Below, one piece after another: positions 25,222 to 33,906 of a DNA stretch of 64,000 nt; within the stretch, counting starts at the first letter, position 1; each line of letters begins with the position of its first letter. The stretch comes from Tepidiforma sp. (GTDB lineage Bacteria; Chloroflexota; Dehalococcoidia; Tepidiformales; Tepidiformaceae), in NCBI GenBank assembly GCA_026003935.1, contig BPIE01000001.1:868001-932000 (forward strand). Direction: 5' to 3'. The notes beneath the pieces were generated by a model. It did no database searches. It was not told where the DNA came from and saw only the letters and a program-made list of their open reading frames with translations. Position numbers and translations under genes: made by a program.

Positions 25222-25294
25222 GGCGGCGGCGACAGGAGGCGTCGCGGGGCATGGCCACCATGCGCCGGGCAACATCAGAAGGAGGTGTGTCGAG

Positions 25295-25525
25295 ATGGTT
25301 TCTTCGCATGGTGGAGGGTCGAAGCTCCCGGCGATTGGCGGCCTCGTCATCGCCATCGCCATCAACGTGGTCCTTGTCCTCGGCGTGACCTGGCTTGCTG
25401 ACGTGATGTACGCAGCGGGGTTCTGGCCGGTGGGGGCCGTGCTCCGCGTGGTGGTCCTCCTGCTGATCGCCTCGGCCGCGGTGATGGTCCTCGGCGCGAT
25501 TGGGGCGATCTTTGGCGGGCGGTAG
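25295..25525 (+). CDS. small two-helix membrane protein (76 aa)
   Basis: A 76-residue hydrophobic protein: short polar N terminus (MVSSHGGGSKLP), helix 1 (IGGLVIAIAINVVLVLGVTWL), a short loop and helix 2 (VVVLLLIASAAVMVLGAIGAI). The ribosome binding site AGAAGGAGGTG before the ATG is among the strongest in the window, which supports real and active translation. It is convergent with uvrC and has no recognisable family. Confidence 0.72.
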   Translation: MVSSHGGGSKLPAIGGLVIAIAINVVLVLGVTWLADVMYAAGFWPVGAVLRVVVLLLIASAAVMVLGAIGAIFGGR

Positions 25526-25551
25526 GGAGACGGCCGGGGCGCCGTCCAGGG

Positions 25552-27420
25552 TCAGAGCTCGGCCTTCACCCGCTCGGCTAGGGCGCGGGTGAAGCCGACG
25601 GTGGCGGCGATTTCGTCGACGTCGGCTTCGCGGATGGCGCGGACGCTCCCGAACTTCTTGAGGAGGGCTTTTTTCCGCTTGGGGCCGATGCCGGGGATGG
25701 TATCGAGGGCGCTCTGGACGGAGGATTTGCCGCGGACCTGGCGGTGGTAGGTGATGGCGAAGCGGTGTGCTTCGTCGCGGATGCGCTGGACGAGGAAGAG
25801 GGCTTCTGAGCCGCGGGGCAGGACGATGGGCTGGTCGTCGTCGGGCGTGAAGATCTCTTCGTGGCGCTTGGCGAGGCCGACGGCGGGGATGTGGTGGACG
25901 CCGAGCTCGTGCATGACTTCGCGGGCGGCGGAGAGCTGGCCTTTGCCGCCATCGACGATGACGAGGTCGGGCAGGTCCCATGCGTCGGGGGGCGGGGCGG
26001 CATCGCCTTGGGCGGAGTCGAGGGCGGCGGCGGGCGGGACGTGGCGGCGGAAGCGGCGGCGGAGGACCTCCTGCATGGTGGCGAAGTCGTTGGCGCCCTG
26101 GACGGTCTTGACGCGGAAGCGGCGGTACTGGTTGGGGGCCGGTTTGCCGTTGATGAAGACGACCATGCTGGAGACGGGGCTGGTGCCCTGGATGTTGGAG
26201 TTGTCGTAGCACTCGATGCGGCGGGGGATGTCGGGAAGAGAGAGCTCTTCACGGAGCTGTTCGAGCGCCTGCTCGGTTTTGCTGGCATCGGCGAGCCAGC
26301 GGACGCGGGCGAGGGCGAGGGCTTCGCGGGCGTTTTCGGCGGCGAGTTCGATGAGGCGGCGCTTTTCGCCGCGGGCGGGGACACGGACTTCCACGCGGGC
26401 GCCGCGCTTTTCGGAGAGGAGGGATTCGATGGTGTCGCGGTCTTCGGGGGGGAGGGGAACCGCGACGAGGCGGGGGGTGTACTGGGCGCCTTCGTAGTAC
26501 TGGAGGAGGAAGTTGGCCAGGACGGCGGCATCGGGCTCGTCGCGGACGCCGGCGAGCATGAAGCTGTCGCGGCCGATCATCTGGGTGCCGCGGATGAAGA
26601 AGACCTGGACGCAGGCGTCATCGCCATCGCGGGCGAGGCCGAAGATGTCGGCATCTTCGTCGCGGGTGGTGGCGACGTGCTGGCGTTCGACGGTTCGCTC
26701 GATGGCCTTGAGCTGGTCGCGGAGCTGGGCCGCGCGTTCGAATTCGAGGCGCTCAGCGGCATCTTCCATCTGTTTGCGGAGGCGGCGGATGACGTCGTCG
26801 GCGCGGCCTTCGAGGAAGAGGATGACCTGCTGGATGACTTCGTCGTACTCCTCTTTGGTGCAATAGGCGGTGCAGGGCGCGATGCAGCGCTTGATGTAAT
26901 AGTCGAGGCAAGGACGCGGGTCGCGGCCGGTGATCTCTTTGGTGCAGGAGCGCCAGGGGAAGAGCTTTTTGGTGAGGTCGAGGGTGGCGCGGACGGAGCC
27001 GGCGCTGGCGTAGGGGCCGAAGTAGCGTGCGCCGTCGTTTTCGATGCGGCGGGTGATGGCGACGCGCGGCCAGGGGTTCTGGAGGTCGATTTTGAGGTAG
27101 GGGTACCGCTTGTCGTCTTTGAGGCGGATGTTGAAGAAGGGCTGGTGGCGCTTGATGAGTGCGGCTTCGAGGAGGAGGGCTTCGCCGGGGTTGGAGACGA
27201 CGATGTATTCGAAGTCGTCGATTTGCTCGCGGAGGGCGCGGGTCTTGGGTTCGAGGCCGTGGGGGGAGCCGAAGTAGGAACGGACGCGGTCGCGGAGTTT
27301 CGCTGCTTTGCCGACGTAGATCACTTCGCCGGCGGCGTTGCGCATGATGTAGACGCCGGGTCGTGCGGGCAGGGCCGCGAGCTGCTTGCGCAGCTTTTCG
27401 GAGATGGTGGAGGAGGCCAC
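25552..27420 (-). CDS. uvrC: excinuclease ABC subunit C
   Basis: A 622-residue UvrC, the dual-incision nuclease of nucleotide excision repair. The N-terminal GIY-YIG domain (ARPGVYIMRNAAGEVIYVGK) makes the 3' cut. A cysteine-containing middle follows, then the UVR UvrB-binding motif (MEDAAERLEFERAAQLRDQL). The RNase-H-like domain that makes the 5' cut (YDNSNIQGTSPVSSMVVF) and C-terminal tandem HhH (LDTIPGIGPKRKKALL) complete it. Length is normal. The start is GTG, with TACACT 6 nt upstream, so the message is probably leaderless. No uvrA or uvrB in view. Confidence 0.97.
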   Translation of the reverse strand: MASSTISEKLRKQLAALPARPGVYIMRNAAGEVIYVGKAAKLRDRVRSYFGSPHGLEPKTRALREQIDDFEYIVVSNPGEALLLEAALIKRHQPFFNIRLKDDKRYPYLKIDLQNPWPRVAITRRIENDGARYFGPYASAGSVRATLDLTKKLFPWRSCTKEITGRDPRPCLDYYIKRCIAPCTAYCTKEEYDEVIQQVILFLEGRADDVIRRLRKQMEDAAERLEFERAAQLRDQLKAIERTVERQHVATTRDEDADIFGLARDGDDACVQVFFIRGTQMIGRDSFMLAGVRDEPDAAVLANFLLQYYEGAQYTPRLVAVPLPPEDRDTIESLLSEKRGARVEVRVPARGEKRRLIELAAENAREALALARVRWLADASKTEQALEQLREELSLPDIPRRIECYDNSNIQGTSPVSSMVVFINGKPAPNQYRRFRVKTVQGANDFATMQEVLRRRFRRHVPPAAALDSAQGDAAPPPDAWDLPDLVIVDGGKGQLSAAREVMHELGVHHIPAVGLAKRHEEIFTPDDDQPIVLPRGSEALFLVQRIRDEAHRFAITYHRQVRGKSSVQSALDTIPGIGPKRKKALLKKFGSVRAIREADVDEIAATVGFTRALAERVKAEL

Positions 27421-27426
27421 GCTTCC

Positions 27427-27432
27427 AGTGTA
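27427..27432 (-). promoter_or_regulatory. putative -10 of leaderless uvrC
   Basis: TACACT on the minus strand, 6 nt before the GTG at 27420. Confidence 0.5.
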
Positions 27433-27448
27433 GCGAGGCAGGGCGGGC

Positions 27449-28378
27449 TTAGAGGATGCCGAGGAGCTGGAGGGCAGCGCGGGCGGCGAGGCGGTGAAGC
27501 TCGACGCGGCGTTCGAGGGGCTGGTCGAGCTGGCCCATTTCGACGAGGACCGGGGTGAGACCGGGGACGTGTCCGCCCGCTGAGAGGGAGCTGCGGCCGC
27601 GGTTGGGCTGGCCCTGGGGGACGGGCGTGGCCGGGCGGCCGAAGCGCGTGCCGTCGCGGACGATCATTTGTTCGCGGGGCGAGAGGCGGGGGTTCAACAG
27701 GTCGGCGAGCTGCTGACCGAAGGAAGGCTGGAGGGGCCCGGGGCCGACGGTGATGGTCTGGCCGAGGGCGCCGGTGCCGGCCCCGGGGAGTTCGGCGTAG
27801 AAGGCCCAGGATTCGTGGAGGTCGAGGAGGAGGGTGACCGCGAACTCACGGGCGGCTTCGAGGATGGCGTGGGCCATGCGCTCCATGGCGAGGGGACTCG
27901 CGGGGTCGCCGGGGTAGAGCCGGTTGAGGTCGCCGATGTCGTCGAAGGTGCGGACGAAGGCGGCCATGGCGGTGACGTTGGCGCGGGGCAGGACGAGCAG
28001 GGAGCCGGCGGCCGGCTCCCACGCGGCGACCTCGTCGGCGGCGAGCCAGGCGCCGGGTTCGTTGCCGTGGACGCCGCCGAGGACGAAGGCGGCGGGGCCG
28101 GGAAGGCCGGAGTGACGGATGGTGAGGGGAGTCTCGTGGGGTGTCCCGGTGAGGAGGAGGCGGGTTTCGGCGCTGCGGGGCCGCGGCGCCGGGGTGGGTG
28201 TGGGGTACGGGGTCACCGGCTGGGGGTCGGCTGCGGCGGGAGGGGAGGCGGCCGCGGGCCGGGCGGCGGCAGGGGAGGCGGGGGCCGGGGGTGTGCGTTG
28301 GGGTTCGGCGCGGCAGGCGGCAGCCGCGGCGAAGGCGGGGAAGGCGGCGAGCAGGCGCCTGCGGCTGAGCTGGCGCAT
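27449..28378 (-). CDS. AstE/AspA-like (M14-type) zinc hydrolase, secreted
   Basis: A 309-residue protein. The N-terminal signal combines RRRLLAAFPAFAAAAAC (Tat-like with a lipobox) with a long Pro/Ala linker. The catalytic domain has the succinylglutamate desuccinylase/aspartoacylase zinc motif VLGGVHGNEPGAW (H..E), the third ligand region LLLDLHESW and VEMGQLDQPL near the end with a possible catalytic Glu. It may act on peptides or N-acyl amino acids outside the membrane. A TACCCT box 7 nt before the ATG suggests a leaderless mRNA. Substrate uncertain. Confidence 0.78.
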   Translation of the reverse strand: MRQLSRRRLLAAFPAFAAAAACRAEPQRTPPAPASPAAARPAAASPPAAADPQPVTPYPTPTPAPRPRSAETRLLLTGTPHETPLTIRHSGLPGPAAFVLGGVHGNEPGAWLAADEVAAWEPAAGSLLVLPRANVTAMAAFVRTFDDIGDLNRLYPGDPASPLAMERMAHAILEAAREFAVTLLLDLHESWAFYAELPGAGTGALGQTITVGPGPLQPSFGQQLADLLNPRLSPREQMIVRDGTRFGRPATPVPQGQPNRGRSSLSAGGHVPGLTPVLVEMGQLDQPLERRVELHRLAARAALQLLGIL

Positions 28379-28385
28379 GGCTGGA

Positions 28386-28391
28386 AGGGTA
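28386..28391 (-). promoter_or_regulatory. putative -10 of leaderless AstE/AspA-like gene
   Basis: TACCCT on the minus strand, 7 nt before the ATG; context TACCCTTCCAGCCATG is almost identical to that before ribD. Confidence 0.5.
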
Positions 28392-28425
28392 TGGAGGGGG
28401 CGGGTGAGGTGCGGTAAAGCGCCGC

Positions 28426-29076
28426 TCAGGGGCGGGCGGCGGCGGCGAGAGCTTCGGCTACCTCTGCGTCGGAGGTGTGGGGGAAGGTGCGGTACCAGAG
28501 CCCGACGGCGTAGAAGGGTTCGGGGGTGCGGAGGGCGAGGCATTCGATGCTTGGCTCGCGGGCGGCCAGCTCGGCGCAGGCATCGGCCGGGGCGACCGGG
28601 ACGGCGACAATGATGCGGGCAGCGCCGAGCTCGCGGACGGCGCGGACCGCGGCTCGCATGGAGGCGCCGGTGGCGAGGCCGTCGTCGACGAGGATGGCGG
28701 TGCGCCCGCGAAGGTCGAGCGGGGGACGTCCGGCGCGGTAGGCGGTTTCGCGCCGTTCGAGCTCGGTCTGTTCGGCGGCGGTGACGCGGTCGATGTCGGC
28801 GGGCTGCAGGCGGAGCTCGGTGATGAGGTCTTCGTTGAGGACGCGGACGCCGCGGGCGATGGCCCCGAAGGCGAGCTCGGGCTGTCCCGGGACGCCGAGC
28901 TTCCGGACGACCAGGACGTCGAGGGGGAGGCTGAGGGCACGGGCGACTTCGGCGGCGACGATGACACCGCCCCGGGCGAGGCCGAGGACGATGGCGTCCC
29001 GGGGGATACCGAGCCGGCGAAGGGCCTCGCCGAGGAGGCGGCCGGCTTCGCGGCGGTCAGTAAATCGACCGGACAC
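28426..29076 (-). CDS. phosphoribosyltransferase family protein
   Basis: A 216-residue type I PRTase-fold protein. The PRPP loop is TAILVDDGLATGASMRAAVR; the N terminus reads FTDRREAGRLLGEALRRLG, and the flexible-loop area contains VVRKLGVPGQPELAFGAIA. This subgroup is often fused to or partnered with dienelactone-hydrolase-like proteins and its physiological substrate is unsettled. It starts at a GTG with CACACTGGAGAC upstream, similar to the uvrC promoter context. Confidence 0.87.
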   Translation of the reverse strand: MSGRFTDRREAGRLLGEALRRLGIPRDAIVLGLARGGVIVAAEVARALSLPLDVLVVRKLGVPGQPELAFGAIARGVRVLNEDLITELRLQPADIDRVTAAEQTELERRETAYRAGRPPLDLRGRTAILVDDGLATGASMRAAVRAVRELGAARIIVAVPVAPADACAELAAREPSIECLALRTPEPFYAVGLWYRTFPHTSDAEVAEALAAAARP

Positions 29077-29142
29077 GTCTCCAGTGTGCTGCGGGCTGGT
29101 TGATGGCGACAGGGCCGGGCGGGCCGGGCCGGGGTAGGCCGG

Positions 29143-29358
29143 TCAGCCGGAGAGGACGCCGTTGGCGGCGAGCTTTTCGCGGAGGGCTTCGAGGCTGGGG
29201 ATGGGTTTGCCGTCGAGGGAGTCGATGGCGTCGATGACGTCATCGGAGAAGTCGCCGGTGAAGGCGATTTCGAGGAGGTCGGAGCGGTCGGGCTGGAGTC
29301 CCTGTTCGAAGAGGGGGCCGGCGAGGCGGACGATGTCGTTCCAGGATGCTGCGGGCAT
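29143..29358 (-). CDS. small hypothetical protein (71 aa)
   Basis: A 71-residue acidic protein (MPAASWNDIVRLAGPLFEQG start, SLEALREKLAANGVLSG end) with two predicted helical segments and no membrane region. CCACGGAGGTCACACC before the ATG is a good ribosome binding site. It lies 62 nt downstream of nuoB on the same strand, so it may be co-transcribed with it. No family recognised. Confidence 0.6.
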   Translation of the reverse strand: MPAASWNDIVRLAGPLFEQGLQPDRSDLLEIAFTGDFSDDVIDAIDSLDGKPIPSLEALREKLAANGVLSG

Positions 29359-29420
29359 GGTGTGACCTCCGTGGGATTGACCGCGTGGGAGGCCACCCGG
29401 TCGGGGCTGGGGTGAAGTGG

Positions 29421-30086
29421 CTATCGGCCGCCGAAGACGTCGCCCTGGAATGGGCGGTCGTAGTCGATGTAGGGGGGCCAGAGGGATTCGAGTTCTTTGC
29501 GGATGGGGTCGCCCTCGGGCAGGTAGCGCTGGAACTGGGGCTCGACGTCGCGCCGCACCCAACCCTTGCCGATGGTGTCCTTTTTGATTTTGTCCTGGAG
29601 GAGCATGAGGCCGGTGAGGAGCGATTCGGGCCGGGGCGGACAGCCGGGGACGTAGACGTCGACGGGCAGGAGGGTATTGACGCCGGGTGTGACGCTGTAG
29701 GCGTAGGCGAAGGGGCCGCCCATGATGGCGCAGCCGCCCATGGCGAGGGCCCACTTGGGTTCGGGCATCTGGAGCCAGATGCGGCGGACGGCGGGCGCCA
29801 TTTTCCAGGTGACGGTGCCGGGGACGATGAGCAGGTCGGCCTGGCGCGGGGATGCGCGGAAGATTTCGGCGCCGAAGCGGGCGATGTCGTACCGCGGGGC
29901 TGCGGTGGCGATCATCTCCATGGCGCAGCAGGCGAGGCCGAACATGCACGGCCAGAGCGAGGAGCTGCGTGCCCAGTTGAGCACCTGGTCGACGCTGGTG
30001 ACGAGGATGTTTTGCTGGACTTCCTGTTCGACGTCGCTCTCGGTGCGCAGGGGCAGGGGCTGGTAGACCTTGTTGGGCTGTGCCAT
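29421..30086 (-). CDS. nuoB: NADH-quinone oxidoreductase subunit B
   Basis: A 221-residue NuoB, the complex I subunit carrying the N2 [4Fe-4S] cluster next to the quinone site. The ligands are the tandem cysteines in [10 protein letters not shown], one in [11 protein letters not shown] and one in [10 protein letters not shown]. The C-terminal tail (about 40 residues, ending FQGDVFGGR) is longer than in Escherichia coli and typical of Gram-positive/Chloroflexi forms. No other nuo gene is in view, which is unusual because nuoB normally sits in nuoA-N. TAGACT, with an upstream TG, ends 9 nt before the ATG. Confidence 0.95.
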   Translation of the reverse strand: MAQPNKVYQPLPLRTESDVEQEVQQNILVTSVDQVLNWARSSSLWPCMFGLACCAMEMIATAAPRYDIARFGAEIFRASPRQADLLIVPGTVTWKMAPAVRRIWLQMPEPKWALAMGGCAIMGGPFAYAYSVTPGVNTLLPVDVYVPGCPPRPESLLTGLMLLQDKIKKDTIGKGWVRRDVEPQFQRYLPEGDPIRKELESLWPPYIDYDRPFQGDVFGGR

Positions 30087-30095
30087 CGCTCGTGC

Positions 30096-30101
30096 AGTCT
30101 A
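30096..30101 (-). promoter_or_regulatory. putative extended -10 of nuoB
   Basis: TGATAGACT on the minus strand (TAGACT hexamer at these bases), 9 nt before the nuoB ATG. Confidence 0.45.
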
Positions 30102-30147
30102 TCACAAGGGGGTGCGGCGGGGTGTGCGCCCGCCGCTCCGGAAGCCG

Positions 30148-30348
30148 TTAGCGGCGGACGTAGCCCTGACCGTCGTTGATCGGTTCGTCGATGAAGATGT
30201 CTCCGTTGCGGATTTTGATGTTGTACCCGCAATCGGGGTTGGTGCAGACCCATGCTTTGAAGTGGATGGGTGCGCCCTGGCTCCCGAAGTCGGAGAAGGG
30301 GACGAGGTCCCCATAGTCACATTTGCGGCATTTCGGAAATTGATACAT
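30148..30348 (-). CDS. small zinc-ribbon protein (66 aa)
   Basis: A 66-residue protein with two cysteine pairs, CRKC (residues 7-10) and CTNPDC (about 35-40), spaced as a rubredoxin-like zinc ribbon. The remainder is basic/aromatic with no membrane segment. GGGAGGTACGGG before the ATG is a clear ribosome binding site, and CATAGT about 30 nt upstream is a plausible -10. Function unknown; these small ribbons often modify larger enzymes or bind nucleic acid. Confidence 0.7.
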   Translation of the reverse strand: MYQFPKCRKCDYGDLVPFSDFGSQGAPIHFKAWVCTNPDCGYNIKIRNGDIFIDEPINDGQGYVRR

Positions 30349-30425
30349 CCCGTACCTCCCCCGAGTCGGGGATACTATGGCACGCCTGCTGGAATGGGCA
30401 AGTACCCGGGGGCGCGCGGGTGGGG

Positions 30426-31208
30426 TCAGGGGCGGGTGACGCGGCGCAGGAACTGGCGTGCGCGTTCGGTGCCGGGGTTGGCGAAGAAGGTGTCGGGGGG
30501 CGCTTCTTCCTGGATGATGCCTTCGTCGATGAAGATGATGCGGCTGGCGGCTTCGGCGGCGAAGGCCATTTCGTGGGTGACGGCGACCATGGTCATGCCG
30601 GCGGCGGCGAGGTCGCGCATGACGGCGAGGACTTCGCCGACGAGCTCTGGGTCGAGGGCGCTGGTGGCTTCGTCGAAGAGCATCAGGCGGGGCTGCATGG
30701 CGAGGGCGCGGGCGATGGCGACGCGCTGCTGCTGGCCGCCGGAGAGCTGGGCGGGGTAGGCGTCGAGCCTGGCCCCGAGGCCGACGCGTTCGAGGACGGC
30801 GACGGCGCGCTGGCGGGCCTCTTCGCGGGGAAGGCCGAGGACGTGGACGGGGGCTTCCATGACGTTGCCGAGGGCGGTGAGGTGGGGGAACAGGTTGAAG
30901 CGCTGGAAGACCATGCCGATGCGGGAGCGGATGCGGGCGATTTCGCGTTCGGGGGCTTCGACGAGGCGGCCGTTGCGCTCGCGGTAGCCGACGGGCTGGC
31001 CTTCGAAGAGGATGCGGCCGGCGTCGATGCGCTCGAGGTGGTTGATGCAGCGGAGGAGGGTGGACTTACCGGAGCCGGAGGGGCCGAGGATGGCGACGAC
31101 TTCGCGCTCATGGACGTCGAGGGAGATGCCGCGGAGGACTTCGTGGCGGCCGAACCGCTTGTGGACGTTTTCGAGGCGGAGGAGCGGGGCGGGTGGCTCG
31201 GGGAGCAT
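30426..31208 (-). CDS. polar amino-acid ABC transporter ATPase
   Basis: A 260-residue ABC ATPase of the GlnQ/HisP type. Walker A is ILGPSGSGKST, the Q-loop region is IGMVFQRFNLFPHLT, the ABC signature is LSGGQQQRVAIARAL and Walker B is LMLFDEATSALDPELV with the H-loop MVAVTHEMAFA. It powers import of a polar amino acid or similar solute. Third gene of a minus-strand operon (binding protein, permease, ATPase), 4 nt after the permease stop. Confidence 0.95.
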   Translation of the reverse strand: MLPEPPAPLLRLENVHKRFGRHEVLRGISLDVHEREVVAILGPSGSGKSTLLRCINHLERIDAGRILFEGQPVGYRERNGRLVEAPEREIARIRSRIGMVFQRFNLFPHLTALGNVMEAPVHVLGLPREEARQRAVAVLERVGLGARLDAYPAQLSGGQQQRVAIARALAMQPRLMLFDEATSALDPELVGEVLAVMRDLAAAGMTMVAVTHEMAFAAEAASRIIFIDEGIIQEEAPPDTFFANPGTERARQFLRRVTRP

Positions 31209-31212
31209 GGGG

Positions 31213-31953
31213 TCAGTCTCGCGCGCCGAAGGCGAGCCAGCGGCGGCGGGCGGATGGGCCGTAGCTGGCTGCGCCGTAGCGGTATTCGAGCCAGGACTGG
31301 AAGAGGGAGCCGAGGGTGGTGAGGATGAGGTACCAGCCGCTGGCGATGATGAGCCATTCGAAGTAGCGGAGGGTGGAGGAGTACTGGAGCTTGGCGACGA
31401 GGAAGAGCTCGCTGACGGAGATGAGGGAGACGAGGGAGGAGTTTTTGAGCATGGCGATGAATTCGTTGCCGGTTGGGGGGATGATGACGCGGAGGGCCTG
31501 GGGGAGGATGATGCGGCGCATGGCGAGGCGGTAGGTCATGCCGAGGGAGCGGGCGGCTTCGAGCTGGCCCGGGTCGACGGACTGGATGCCCGCGCGGACG
31601 ATCTCGGTCATGTAGGCGCCTTCGTTGATGGCGAGCGCGAGGATGCCGGTCTGGACGGGGGAGAGCTGGCCATCCCATGGGGCCCAGGAGGGCCAGGCCT
31701 GGGGGAGAGCGAAGTACCAGAAGACGACTTGGACGAGGAGCGGGGTGCCGCGAAAGAACCAGATGTAGGCGAGGGCGAGGGCGCGGATGGGCGGGGCGTG
31801 GGCGACGCGGGCGAGGGCGAAGAGGGTGCCGAGTGCGATCCCGAGGGCCATGCCGATGACCGACAGCTGGAGGGTCATCCAGACGCCGCGGAGGACGATT
31901 TCGGAGAAGAAGTTCTCGGCGATGTACGTCCAGCTGACGGCGAGGACGGGCAC
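31213..31953 (-). CDS. polar amino-acid ABC transporter permease
   Basis: A 246-residue permease of the HisMQ/GlnP family with about five transmembrane helices. The EAA-type coupling loop EAARSLGMTYRLAMRRIILPQALRV binds the ATPase. It probably forms a homodimer because only one permease gene is present. An N-terminal amphipathic stretch (AVSWTYIAENFFSEIVLRG) precedes helix 1. It lies 37 nt after the binding-protein gene. Confidence 0.93.
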   Translation of the reverse strand: MPVLAVSWTYIAENFFSEIVLRGVWMTLQLSVIGMALGIALGTLFALARVAHAPPIRALALAYIWFFRGTPLLVQVVFWYFALPQAWPSWAPWDGQLSPVQTGILALAINEGAYMTEIVRAGIQSVDPGQLEAARSLGMTYRLAMRRIILPQALRVIIPPTGNEFIAMLKNSSLVSLISVSELFLVAKLQYSSTLRYFEWLIIASGWYLILTTLGSLFQSWLEYRYGAASYGPSARRRWLAFGARD

Positions 31954-31990
31954 AGGGGGCTCCTGGGGGTGGGCGGGGGCGGCCCGGGGG

Positions 31991-32875
31991 CTACTTCAAG
32001 GCGCCGGCTTCGAGGCCCCAGTACCCGAGAATGGCGCTGTATTGGCCCTTTTGCTTCATGGCGGCGAGGGCTGCCTGGAGGGCATCGCGCACTTCGGTGT
32101 CGTCTTTGCGGACGGCGATGCCGTAGGGACCGGTGTTGTACTGTTCGCCGACGACCTCGGTGCCTTTGACCTGGCGGGCGCCGTAAGCGGCGACGGGGTA
32201 GTCCATGAGGGCGGCGTCGGCGCGGCCGGAGGCGACGGCCTGGATGGTGTCGGTGTTCTGCTCGAAGGTCGTGACCTTGATCTTGTCCGAGCACTTTGCG
32301 TTTTGTTCTTCGGCCTCGTCGATTTGCACCGTTCCGACCTGGATGGCGACGGTCTTGCCGCAGAGGTCGGCGATGGACTTGATGCCGCCGGGGTTGCCTT
32401 CTTTCACGAGGATGCCGGAACCGGCGACGAGGTATTCGACGAAGTCGACCTGCTGCTTCCGCTCGTCGGTTACGCTCATGGAGGACATGATGACGTCGGC
32501 CTTTTTGCTCGTGAGCGCGGGGATGATGGCATCGAAGGAGGTGTTCTGGACGTCGAGGCTGACGCCCCAGGCTTCGGCGATGCAGCGGGCCAGGTCGATA
32601 TCGGCGCCGATGGCTTCGTTGGAGCCGGCGCGGACGAATTCCATGGGTGCGTAGCTGAGGTCGCTGGCGACGACGAATTTGCCGGCGGATTTGATGCGGG
32701 CCGGGGCGGAGACGCCGAGGTCTTTGCAGGAGACGTCGGCGCGGACAAGCTCGCCGCTGCTGCCGCCGGAGCCGTCGTCGTCATCGTCGCCGCCGCATGC
32801 GGCGAGGACGAGCGCGGTGGCAGCGAGGGTCGCGAGGATTGCGGTGAGGGCGGTTCGGCGGAGCACGGGTGTCAC
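31991..32875 (-). CDS. amino-acid ABC transporter substrate-binding lipoprotein (family 3)
   Basis: A 294-residue solute-binding protein. Signal and lipobox are LAATALVLAACGG, followed by an acidic Asp run and Gly/Ser linker. The fold is family 3: KFVVASDLSYAPMEFVRAGS, GADIDLARCIAEAWGV, TSKKADVIMSSMSVTDERKQ and VDFVEYLVAGSGILVKEG. Such proteins bind polar amino acids such as Gln, Arg or cystine. The start is a GTG; a CATAGT box lies about 30 nt upstream. First gene of the operon. Confidence 0.93.
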   Translation of the reverse strand: MTPVLRRTALTAILATLAATALVLAACGGDDDDDGSGGSSGELVRADVSCKDLGVSAPARIKSAGKFVVASDLSYAPMEFVRAGSNEAIGADIDLARCIAEAWGVSLDVQNTSFDAIIPALTSKKADVIMSSMSVTDERKQQVDFVEYLVAGSGILVKEGNPGGIKSIADLCGKTVAIQVGTVQIDEAEEQNAKCSDKIKVTTFEQNTDTIQAVASGRADAALMDYPVAAYGARQVKGTEVVGEQYNTGPYGIAVRKDDTEVRDALQAALAAMKQKGQYSAILGYWGLEAGALK

Positions 32876-33000
32876 TCCTGTCGGAATTCTGGGGAACTAT
32901 GGCATGGATGCCAGCCGAGGGGAAGGCAGCCGGGTTGGAGGTTGGGCGGGGGTGGTTGGTACCATGCGGGCTTTGGGAACCGGGTACAGGGAGTGTGTTG

Positions 33001-33906
33001 ATGCCAGCGACGGCGATTACGGTACGGGTGCCTGCGACGAGCGCGAACCTCGGTGCGGGGTTCGATTGCCTGGGGCTGGCGCTCGACATGTTCGCTTCGG
33101 TGACGGTGACGTTCTGTGAGGCGGAGCAGCCGCCGACGGAGGACGTTGGGGAGAAGATGGTGCTCTCGGCGGTGCGGCATGCGTACCAGCGGCTGGGGAA
33201 ACCGATGCCTGGGGTACGGGCGCGGTACCAGGTGGCGATTCCGCTGGGGCGGGGGCTGGGGGCGAGCGCGGTGGCGCGGGTGGCGGGCCTGCTGGCCGTG
33301 AATGAGTTCGAGCGCGGGGCGTTCGATGAGCAGGCGCTCCTGGACATGGCGAGCGAGCTCGAGGGGCACGGGGACAACGCGTGCCCGGCGCTGTTCGGGG
33401 GGCTGCAGGTCTGCGTGCGGGGGGCGGACGGCCACTATGTGCGGGCGGCTTCGCGGTTCCCGGCGAATGCGCAGATTGCGCTGCTCATCCCGGAGCACTC
33501 GATGCCGACGAAGGAGGCACGGAAAGCGCTGCCGGAGAGCTATTCGAAGGCGGATACGGTGCACAACATCGGGCGGGCGGCGCTGTTCGTCGCGGCGATG
33601 GCGTCGGGCAGGCTGGAGGTGCTGGCCGAGGCGACGGACGACCGGGTGCACCAGCGGCAGCGGGCGGCGCTGTTTCCGCCGCTGTTCGACATTTTTGCGG
33701 CGGCGCGGCAGGCGGGCGCGTACGCGGCGTGGCTAAGCGGCGCGGGGAGCTCGGTGGCGGCGGTCTGCCCGGAGGAGCCGGCGCGCGCGGTCGCACAGGC
33801 GATGCTGGCGGCGTCGAAGGGGGCGGGGTACGACGGGCGCGCGCTGGTGACGCGGATCGCGAAGGAGGGGGCGACGGTTTCGCGGGTGGAGCTCGTGGAG
33901 GAGTGA
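33001..33906 (+). CDS. thrB: homoserine kinase
   Basis: A 301-residue GHMP kinase that phosphorylates homoserine in threonine biosynthesis. N-terminal VRVPATSANLGAGFDCLGLALD, the ATP-binding IPLGRGLGASAVARVAGLLA and the C-terminal AAWLSGAGSSVAAVCP are the three GHMP motifs. ThrA and thrC are not nearby. The ATG at 33001 with GGGAG upstream gives a normal length. The stop overlaps the ATG of the acetyltransferase gene (TGATG). Confidence 0.94.
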   Translation: MPATAITVRVPATSANLGAGFDCLGLALDMFASVTVTFCEAEQPPTEDVGEKMVLSAVRHAYQRLGKPMPGVRARYQVAIPLGRGLGASAVARVAGLLAVNEFERGAFDEQALLDMASELEGHGDNACPALFGGLQVCVRGADGHYVRAASRFPANAQIALLIPEHSMPTKEARKALPESYSKADTVHNIGRAALFVAAMASGRLEVLAEATDDRVHQRQRAALFPPLFDIFAAARQAGAYAAWLSGAGSSVAAVCPEEPARAVAQAMLAASKGAGYDGRALVTRIAKEGATVSRVELVEE

